DNA of 64,000 nt from Haberlea rhodopensis (taxonomy: Eukaryota > Streptophyta > Magnoliopsida > Lamiales > Gesneriaceae). Of the stretch, positions 55,466 to 64,000 are shown in pieces. The position numbers and the translations under genes were made by a program. Positions within the stretch are counted from its first letter, which is position 1. Every line of letters starts with the position of its first letter. The notes beneath the pieces are model-generated. The model was not told where the DNA came from. It did no database searches and worked only from the letters and a program-made list of their open reading frames with translations. The stretch spans positions 2,418,001-2,482,000 of the forward strand of contig CAJQUN010000058.1 in assembly GCA_907163345.1 (NCBI GenBank), read 5' to 3'.

Positions 55466-56673
55466 ATGTCAAGAATTAATGACTATATGCATGGCTATGA
55501 AACAGGGACATTGGAGTGCCCAAGGTGTATAGGCATTAGAGGAATGTTGGGTAAAGACCCACTACTATGCCGTGCGGAAACGTCCATCTTATTGGTAGGT
55601 TTGAGGTGAACCTAGAGAGGCAGCGACTAGTTTGTCTGCCGTGTGTGTGCAGCACCAAGAGGGGCTTGTTAGAGCCGTTATACTGCTCGTAGGAACCAAG
55701 TGTGGCAAATCGTAAGGTGATACGATGTGGATTGTGGTGGACTCTAGTAGTCACCATGTCATCGAGGTTGAGGTTGTGCATGCCTCACTGAAACGTGTAT
55801 ACGTTATGTTTAATCTTGGTGAGACTTGTCTGTGACAGCTCATGATGTTGGAGTACCAACAAGAGAGTCATCAAGTCGTCGTTGATTCGATCTGGGAATC
55901 CATGTATTTGGGATGCAATGGGTTTATTGCATGTCCTTTCAAGTTTGAAACTCTGAGGAGTCTCGATTGTTTGTTTATGACCAGGATGTGGTTCTTGGGA
56001 TATCCAGAGGTGGACATCTTATGAGATATCTTTTGTGTGAATCTGTGGCCGTGAGTTGCCCAATTTGAGTTGCAATGATGCGACTGCTCCTTCGACAGAG
56101 GAGGTTTGAAAGTGGAAACCAGGTTTGGTGTGTGTACACCGTGGGATACTAGTGTTTCCCTCGTAACGATGTATGTTAGACATCGTGAGTCATGATAAGA
56201 GATGTCATTGAATGATATCTACGATGGAATCGGGAGCGATTCGGATCCTCGCAGTTTCAGTTGACTAACTGCTTTTGGATTGTTAGCGTGGGTTGCGCTG
56301 ACGCTTTTTGACGTTATGATGGATTTGGAAGTCTATTCCACTTCAGGGTTGACACGAGGTCAACGTCCCCACGGTTGAGGTGTCATTCAGGATGCGTCCT
56401 TACTGGTTGTATTAGAACGAAGGATGATTGTCCGATCTACAGTCGTAAGTATCGGTTATTTTGCAGTCATGAGGGACTGACTTTTGGGATGACCCGCATC
56501 GAGGTACGTTTGCCTCTTGGGTGATATATTGGTTTTGGGTAAGTCGCCCTGTTTCAGAGTTGATGTGAGGTAAGTATCCTCGCGTTTATTAAGACGATTC
56601 TGATATGGTCAAGAATCGAGGTTATGACTTCATGTTGTTGTGTAGCCTGGGTGTTATGTGATACACCGGTACT

Positions 56674-56708
56674 AATTTCGAGGACGAAATTCTTTTAGTG
56701 GGGGATAT
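56674..56708 (+). other. Polypurine tract and hairpin of F
   Basis: AATTTCGAGGACGAAATT (56674-56691), then AGTGGGGGATAT (56697-56708) before the 3' LTR. Confidence 0.88.
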
Positions 56709-59191
56709 TGTGATGACCAGGGATTATAGATGTTAATCCCGGGGTGTTAATAACCTCTAAAGTTGTTTTACGTAGCGATTTGGAGTTTAATCGCGGTGTT
56801 GGGCCTTCTGGGCTCGTCTATTTGAGTAGTTGGGATCGTTGGATCTCGAGGTTGAGATTGTATTCTCATTTCGGTGAAAACCTGTGAGTTGGGTTTTTAA
56901 TGCGTCTCGGGATCTCGGGTGCTTGGTGTGGGCACCGGTAGGGGGTTTTTGAGTTAGAGAGAGAGTTTTTGAAAACAGATGATTTTTAATGAATCATGAT
57001 GTATTTGTGGGGCTATTAGTATTTCGGGGTATTTTTGCTATAAATACCAGTTGAGCCCGAGATTTTAATTATCGGAGCCATTTTCCTCACCTTCTCTCTC
57101 TCTCCTCGCGCACACCGGTTTCCCGATCCCCTTTTGACCCCGCGCATAAAAGGCCACCGCCCGCCGCCGTCCGGCCGCCGTTCGGCGCGTGCCACCCGCC
57201 GTTGGAATCGTCTCTTCCAGGCGCTTCTATACGTACCAACAATTCGAAGTTTCGTCGAGAATCGAGCTCGGATTTCTGCAGAAAACGCTAGGGTTCGTCA
57301 CTGATTTTCTCTCCGATTTTGTGGCCCGATTTTGGTACGTTTTTGGGGCTTTTCTCCCGATGTTTTAGGGGCGTTTTTGTGCTGCTTTTGAGTCGTATAT
57401 TTCATACTTTCATGGGTCGAAATTTGTTGCTTATGGATTCGATTTTTGAACGCTGATTTTGTGAATTTAGGGTTCGAAATTGCCCTAATTTGGTGAGGGT
57501 TTGATTTCGATTTTGGGGGTTTTGGCTATGGGTTGATGATTCATGTTAGGGATTGTTTATTACATGTTTTAGATGATTTATGATGTTTGGTTGGGTTCGA
57601 ATCGTGATGCTAGGGTTCGAATTATTGAAGTTGTTCTTGAGCAATTTTTCGATAGTCTCATTTGTTCCCTCCCTACATGTACCCTGCCCCGGGTCTTTTT
57701 AAAGGTTAATTGTCGTGTGTTGACAATATTTTGAGGGTTATGGGTGTGCTTGAGCATGGGTTGCATGTTCGTAAATAATTGTGAATTATTTATCGTGTTA
57801 GCACATCATTCCTCGGGACATGGAACTCGAGCAAGGTTTGGCTCGGACTTCGAGGATTTAAGGTACGTTTAGCGTACGAGCATAACTTAAATGATGTTTT
57901 ACAAGTATGATGCATGATTTAAAATACATGAAATGCTTTACTATGGCACCGTGACTTGGTTACGTTATGTTGCATCACATGGTGAAATGCTTGGTGCCGC
58001 TATGAAGCGAGCAAACGATGGGTGTGGTCGCTACGGAGCGAACACCAGTAGTATGACGCTACTTTGAAGTAAGAAATGAAAATGTGGTGTTGATTAGATA
58101 TCTAGGATATCTGTATTTTATTCCCTATTGGTAATGAATAGGAACAGAGACGTAGTTAATCAGAGAAGTGATTAACTAGTATCGGAAGTTAAGGAAGTCC
58201 CAATATGATATCTAGAATTACGATAATTGCTAGATAAAGAAAGATGTTATGAAATGTTGTTAATTCGAAACTGGTTAGGGTTAACCAATATGATGATTAA
58301 CTGCATATTCAAGATTTGATGATTTATCTGTTTTGAGAACAGGGTTATTACAGGGGTACGCTAGGATGAGGATGATACCATCCAGGAAGTGTCACATATG
58401 TTCCACAATATTTACATTTTCGTAAATTATGTATTATGTCATTATGATTATGAAATTGTGGAATTGGTATGCTCACCCCGTTGGGGGCTGTCTCTGTTGG
58501 GACAGGTGAACAGGTACATCGATGGCTTTGGAGATGAGCTCGAGCTGTTGATTGGATGTACTCCCAGGATCGTGGTACCAGGGCTTGATGGAGCACGGTA
58601 TCGTATAGAGTACCTATATACCCATGATGATTTTATACATATTTATGATGCTCGCATGTGAGCACGATTATACTTGCATATGGGTTGTATGTAAAGGCAT
58701 GAGCCTTTCTCTCTTTCATTCTATGTTGCATGCAATTAGAAGTAGAATTGCTAAATGTTAAGAGAGTCATTGGTGTATTATGTGGGTGTTGAAACCCACT
58801 TTTGTCGTCATATGTGTGGTGTCTTCCCTGGCTGGGAATTTACTTGTATTACTGCTTTCTGATGAGTATTATGTGTTCCCTGGCCGGGAATTATGTTATG
58901 TGCTGTGCTCTTTTTTTTTGGGATAGCTCTATTTATGGGGAGACTCTGCCCAAATTTTTATAAAAGTTCACAATGTGAAAAATGGCACCAAGAGGTTGGT
59001 AAAGGGCAATCATATGAGTCTTTTATTGTTAGGATGATGATCTTACAACATTGAGTATCAAAGGAAGTTTTGTAATTGACATTCAATGGTAAAGTATCAT
59101 CTGAGCTTCCCGATTGACTTTTTATAGAAAGCATGTACCACACATAGTGGTTAATACACTAATCAAGGGTTAAGGGCTTGGGGTCCTTACA
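56709..59191 (+). repeat. 3' LTR of element F
   Basis: Same length and near-identical to 50568-53050. TATA box at 57039-57048. Differences seen include T/C near 57182, G/C near 57311, A/G near 57329 and C/T near 57554. Confidence 0.97.
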
Positions 59192-60594
59192 GCAAATCTG
59201 CTCACCTCAAGACAAATTTCAATGTTTTCGCAGAAATTTTTATCGTTCCTGGCATTTTTCTCAAGAATCTTAAGTTATGCCAAAATTCCTTATCAATTTT
59301 CTATCATCATATCAGCGATCGATAATTCTGATTCTACAAAACCTGAACCGATGCCATCCCAAAAGTTGTCTGAAACTTAAATTATAGAAAAATTGTACTG
59401 GTGAATAGTGATTTCTGTCAATTCCCACTAAATTCACCACTATTAATCGAGACATAACTTCCAAGGTCTGGGTATTTTCTCAGTGGATCCATCTGTATGG
59501 GTATGCTAAACAATACTCATTGTTAACTTAGTACCCATGACATTCTGAAAATAGTTTTCGAATTCTTATACTGTCCTCGGATCTCAATCAGATACATCTG
59601 TTACAGAAACTCACTGTAACTAAACCACATTATCCATATCTTAAACATGTCCTCTTCTCATAGACATATAGACTATCATATGAAATCAATATCTTGTATT
59701 GAATAGTCAATCAATTCCGATTCAACTTGTTTCACAATCTCTGTTTGTTCTAAACAATTTGAGCTATAAAACTCAAAACTAGAAATTTCCCAAATTCATT
59801 GTGGTACTTACAAATTCTGTACTATCCCATTAGGTCTCGTATTTTTATCTTGACCTGCTGGCATGTCAAACAAGTTTCCACGAATTCCAAATTTTTTTTA
59901 TTTATGACATTCCATCATAATTATGATATCAAGAATGATACATCTCATCATTCCCAGAATAACACTATGTTCTCTATAGTGTGCTTTCTGCTGTAATACG
60001 TCTTTTGAATCAGTAAAATTCGATGCTATTTACTGATTTTTCATACGCAATCACCACTAAATGACATACTAAATCTACTGGGTTGATGAGACAGAACCAA
60101 TTTCTTAAATCAATATCTGTATGAGTCTGTCCTTCGAGTTTTTCTGATCGTCAAAATCAGAGGTGACTCAACTCCAAAGCATACATTGATGCTATCAGTG
60201 CACCTTGCACTTTTCGGTTCAGTGCATCTTCTATTATTTTTATTTTCCTTATTTCTATTGACTATCAAAGTCAAATTCTTTAATAAATCTAGTCATCGCT
60301 TCTATCTCAAGTTTAACTTTTTAACTCTGATTGAATAATATATATTTTAAACTCATAAAATCAGAGTATAGCATGAGTTGTTCGCCATACAGGTAACGTT
60401 GCCACATCTTCAAGGCAAAACTAATGGCTACATGCTCAATTTCATGAACAGGATATCATGATTCTTTCAGCGTCAACTATCTCAAGCATATGCAATCATC
60501 TCCTCATGATGCATCAGAACATATCCCAAATCTTTAACCAACATATTTGCACAAATACATATCTCCTTGAACCAGTTAAACAAAATCAACATAA
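59192..60594 (-). pseudogene. K pol remnant (RNase H to integrase)
   Basis: No long frame remains, but nucleotide alignment to element C is visible in order: 60360-60580 matches the RNase H region (C 21830-22070), 60200-60240 the end of RNase H (C about 21720), 59820-59900 the integrase zinc-binding region (C 21240-21320, CTGCTGGCATGTCAAACAAG), 59570-59640 the SDRD part of the integrase core (C about 21005). 59197-59560 is AT-rich with nothing recognised, presumably decayed integrase. Stops and indels are frequent. The order fits a minus-strand element whose polypurine tract lies at 50463-50506, now separated by F. Confidence 0.7.
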
Positions 60595-62402
60595 TGTAAG
60601 GACCCTAGTTCCTTAAGTGTGGATTAAAGGCATAATTAGAGCTAACATAAGTTATGAGAGTATAAAAATTCGTGTTGAGACTTTGAGCCTTAAGAATTAC
60701 ATGCCAAGTTAAGGACTTTCAAATGGATTAATTACATTCTCAATCAAATGAATGTTATTCACTATAGCTTTACACTACTCCTAGAGTAGACACTATACAA
60801 AAACAATCATGTCCTTCCTTATCAAAAGCGTTCTTCACAAGCTCACCGCCTCAACCCGCCTTAGCCCCTTTATCATGCCAAAATGTACCTACAAGGACAA
60901 CCCCCAAAACATGAGCATATAATAATCCATATTCAACACAATATGAATGTAAGGCGTAAATGCATAAACCGTAATAAAACACTTCCTGTTTTTCCCATGC
61001 ATTTTAAACGCTCACTTTTTGGTTGTCCCTGGACCATAACTCATGAGTATATTCAATAGATTATTTAATGGTTCTACACATGTCATGACAGTTACCATTT
61101 CATTATCACCAATCACCAATCCCTAGTCTGTTATAATAGTGTATTTTAATGCACCTCGCTTGTCATGACAGCGGCACTAATACACCTCACTTCGACATAT
61201 TAGCGGCATTGAATAACCTCGCGCAAATGCGACATGAGGCAATACCCTCGCTTCAACATTTGGCGGCAAATATTCTTTCCTCGCTACAATATGACAGCGG
61301 CAAGTATTCTATCATCGCTTCAAGTGACAGCGACAAAGCATTAAAATCATCAATCTATATAACCATGACTCATGGGATGTGCACCAAACAATCAACACAT
61401 ACATATGCAAACATAATGCATAGATCAACATGTATTTGCATCCACAATGCACAATACAATATACACTTGCATCCACAATGCATATCCCAATGCGTATATA
61501 AATTACATGTTACCGTTGGGTGCCCGTACGTCTTCTACGTACCTTTCCAAAAGTAGGATGTGGTAGGACTTCACTTCCTTGGTTGTGTTGCCACCTGGGA
61601 TGGTTCTACACATTCACACAAACCAATATTAGAACCCAATAATAGTCCAATACCAAAAATCCTACAAAAATAACCAAAATATACAATTTTGGTATCTCAC
61701 GATCGATCGGTATAACGCCTCGATCGATCGCGAGGTCCAGCAGCCGAAATGCCCAAAAAAATCCCATCCACGATCGATCGCTGAGTTCGTGCCGATCGAT
61801 TGCGGCTTTGCCGATCGATCGCGCCAAACTCGCGATCGATTGTGCAAGCTCACTAGAGCCTCCCTGTGGCTCGCGATCGATCGGGAAAATGTCCCGATCG
61901 ATCGCCAAAGTCTGTACGCAATTTTGGCCATTTTCTCCACACCTCATCTTCCCCAACCCATTTTACTTCAAATCTTTCCCCACCATTAACATCCAAACAC
62001 CAAAAATCTCAAATAAAACATCAACAATTCAATACCACAATAACTCCATAAAACCAACATGGAACATTTCAAAAATCATAACCCAACCACATACAACACA
62101 TACCCAAAAACAAACCCATATAAATCCCAAAATACCAACCCATTTCAAAACAACCAAAACCATTTCAAAATCAAAACCAACACCATTAAAACATCAAGGA
62201 GGGGTCCATACCTCTTATGGACTCTAAATCTCACCAAGAATTTCACAAACCAAGCTTTTGTGAAGATTTCTCCTCCTCTTTTAAGCTAATTTCGAAAATG
62301 GTGAGGGGATAGGGTTTGGAAGAGTGATGTGGGGATTGGTAAAGTGAAAGGTGAGGTGGGGTTAGTGGGGTATAAAGGTGGGGGGTTTAATTAAAAACAT
62401 GT
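60595..62402 (-). repeat. H: LTR of an E/C-like family, distal part missing
   Basis: On the plus strand it starts TGTAAGGACCCTAGTTCC, resembling the E LTR end in reverse. It contains an AGCGA...CCGCT array (61157-61333), the GTACGT...ACGTAC motif (61525-61542), a palindrome block (61698-61905, six intact and two damaged copies) and a G-rich end. No primer site lies to its left, so it is a solo LTR or a 3' LTR end inserted in K. It is broken at 62402 by a plus-oriented LTR. Confidence 0.75.
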
Positions 62403-62532
62403 TGTGATATCCCCGAAATAATTAATTGCAATTTGAGTATTAATTATGACTATGTGATTGTTTATGGTGTTAATTGATTTAATATGTTGGAATTAATTAT
62501 AATGGCGAAATGCTTAGTCACATGGTGGGCGT
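62403..62532 (+). repeat. I: start of a plus-oriented E-like LTR
   Basis: TGTGATATCCCCGAAATAAT, then about 110 bp collinear with the E LTR start. It is interrupted at about 62532 by the next element. Confidence 0.65.
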
Positions 62533-64000
62533 TGTCAGTAATCCACACATGCATACAACGCAGCGGAATTTAAAATTTTGGATTACTTGAACCGTGGATC
62601 TATACAAAGTTGTCATATCGGATAAAGGATTATAAGAGTCTCACCCTTGTAGCGTGTTTGAGCAGATTCCACGAAGCACCACGTTCAACGAATTCCGAGT
62701 CAATAGCAACACCTCCAAGGTCTTGCCTCTACGGTATCCACAAGATCAAATCGAACAAAGTGATAGTTTAAGAACAAGTTGCTAGACTCGTTCTTAAACC
62801 GGAACCAAAAACCACACTCGATTCACAATCGAAAACCGGCAACAAAAATTTCAAGATTGACGGCAATGGAAGTCGAGACCTTGGGATATAGGTGGCGGCC
62901 GTGGCTAGGTTAGCTTTTCAAGTTGCTTGGTTGGAATGAATTCATCTTCACTTGATAGCTTAATTATATATATTAGGCTTTAATTAAAAGTTCAAAACTT
63001 TCTCAAAGTCTCATGGGCCCAACCCATGATTTAATTAAATTCTAATAATCTTATAATTATTTAATTAAGACTTTTCTTAATTAATTAATTCATCCAATGA
63101 ATTTAATTTCCCTTTATCGATTTAATCTTTTGTGTGACCCTATAGGATCTTGCAATGTTGGTAGTGACATAAAATCTCATTTTATGTCGCAAACAATGAG
63201 CGGTATCTAGCAACACATCAATGCTACCCAAATTACAAGAATGTCAATGACTCGACATAACCTAAGAACTTGTGATAATATTAACCATGTAACTTAATCC
63301 CTTTGTCCTTTGTGTTTAGATTGAACACGAGTCATGGAATAGTCATACTCGTATATTCAATCTCTATTTCTTGATCCCCAAGTAGAACTAGAATAAACGA
63401 ATAAGCTCGATATCACATATCGACTCATTCGAGCACGACCATGCATTTTAGTCTTACTTGATCAAGGGCCCAAACACTTCTCCTGTTATATAGGAGGGAC
63501 AAATCCTATCTTGATCAATCAACATCCCTCTACATAATTCGTAGTGTATCCAATAGTTGCCTTTATAGTTTACCCTGTTACAGGTAACGTTTGACAATAT
63601 CAAGATACATAACTCCTTATGTTGGGATCTCTGATGATCTCAAGTCGTAAGGATTACATACATTATTATCACTATGAGAATTGCTTATGACACTCATATA
63701 ACTATCCATGTAGCATTCTCATGGTGGGTCTGTCCAGTACATTGTTCTCTAACATGTACCCATATGTTGATTTGATATCTCATATCTATGAACAATTCAT
63801 CAATCAAAACATACTAGTCAACGTATTATCATTATCCCGATTCATGATAATACTTGACTAGAGACATCTTTAAGAACAATACAATATTATTCTAGGGACA
63901 TTAACTTATATATCAATTCATATTGCACAGATATTTGAATAATATATACTAATGATTTCCCATTAATAAAATCATATTACATTGTATGTCATAAACAATC
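62533..64000 (-). mobile_element. Probable Ty1/copia-type LTR (partial)
   Basis: Begins TGTCAGTAATCC on the plus strand. In reverse complement it ends TTCCGCTGCGTTGTATGC...GGATTACTGACA, a style common at the 3' end of plant copia LTRs. No primer site lies to its left, so this is a 3' or solo LTR end. AT-rich, no reading frame and no recognised protein; the element runs off the window. The copia call is from memory of LTR style, not from coding sequence. Confidence 0.4.

Larger units (their letters stand above)
53051..56708 (+). mobile_element. Element F interior, non-coding
   Basis: 53055-53072 primer site TGGTATCAGAGCAGTGGT; leader to 53310 with hairpin 53217-53233; 53320-53630 GATGAT microsatellite; 53646-54752 hairpin minisatellite; 54755-54840 A-LTR-like stretch; 54843-55465 GATGATGTATAA array; 55510-56690 conserved non-coding part shared with D and G; polypurine tract. 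His/Tyr-rich minus-strand frames at 53474-54732 are repeat translations. Confidence 0.88.
50568..59191 (+). mobile_element. Element F: very young LARD-like element
   Basis: Two LTRs of exactly 2,483 bp (50568-53050, 56709-59191), with about six differences seen by eye, flanked by GCAAA (50563-50567, 59192-59196). The interior of 3.66 kb is non-coding: primer site, shared leader, microsatellites, a 1.1-kb hairpin minisatellite, a conserved 3' part and a polypurine tract. It inserted into K. Confidence 0.96.

Overview
This window looks like plant nuclear heterochromatin made almost entirely of nested LTR retrotransposons. I find no convincing host gene, rRNA, tRNA gene or CRISPR array. The plant assignment rests on Ty3/gypsy chromovirus polyproteins (Tekay/Del-like, with a C-terminal chromodomain), primer-binding sites of the plant initiator-Met tRNA type (TGGTATCAGAGC), LTRs of about 2-2.8 kb, and a plant-type telomere motif (TTTAGGG) inside one LTR. 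The species cannot be named from sequence alone.

Layout. Letters are my own labels. A (1-7077, minus): gag-deleted chromovirus, its 3' LTR cut by the window edge. G: an older plus-strand element seen only in pieces (7078-7617, 37746-38699, 47427-~48303) and split by A, B and E. B (7618-37745, plus, TSD ATGTC): a non-coding, LARD-like element. Its 5' LTR holds a solo LTR, S1 (10347-12690, TSD TAGTT), and its 3' LTR holds C. C (18115-36214, minus, TSD ATATT): a nearly complete chromovirus whose 5' LTR holds D. D (25415-34772, plus, TSD TTGCG): a second LARD. The nesting G>B>C>D is therefore four levels deep. E (38700-47426, plus, TSD GAACC): a young chromovirus with one frameshift and one stop. 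J (~48304-49766, minus): LTR fragment. K (49767-50567 and 59192-60594, minus): degraded Ty3 element split by F. F (50568-59191, plus, TSD GCAAA): a third LARD. H (60595-62402, minus), I (62403-62532, plus) and a probable Ty1/copia LTR (62533-64000) end the window.

How the parts relate. C and E carry gag, protease, RT, RNase H, integrase and chromodomain. B, D and F carry none of these but keep the same primer site, the same hairpin beside the polypurine tract, a shared leader and TG...CA LTR ends, so they are plausibly mobilised in trans by C/E-type proteins. This is inference.

Most unusual signal. The LTRs and non-coding interiors are built from several unrelated families of short inverted repeats. 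Each keeps a constant loop or core while the stem pairs change together: GG-TAAGAYG-CC hairpins, AGCGA...CCGCT hairpins, GACAT-TTGAG-ATGTC hairpins, and blocks of 6-8 CGATCGATCG palindromes. A conserved GTACGT...ACGTAC motif in every LTR family looks like a 5' splice site enclosed in a stem. It is paired with a TTGCAG acceptor just before gag, which suggests a conserved, possibly structure-controlled, leader intron.
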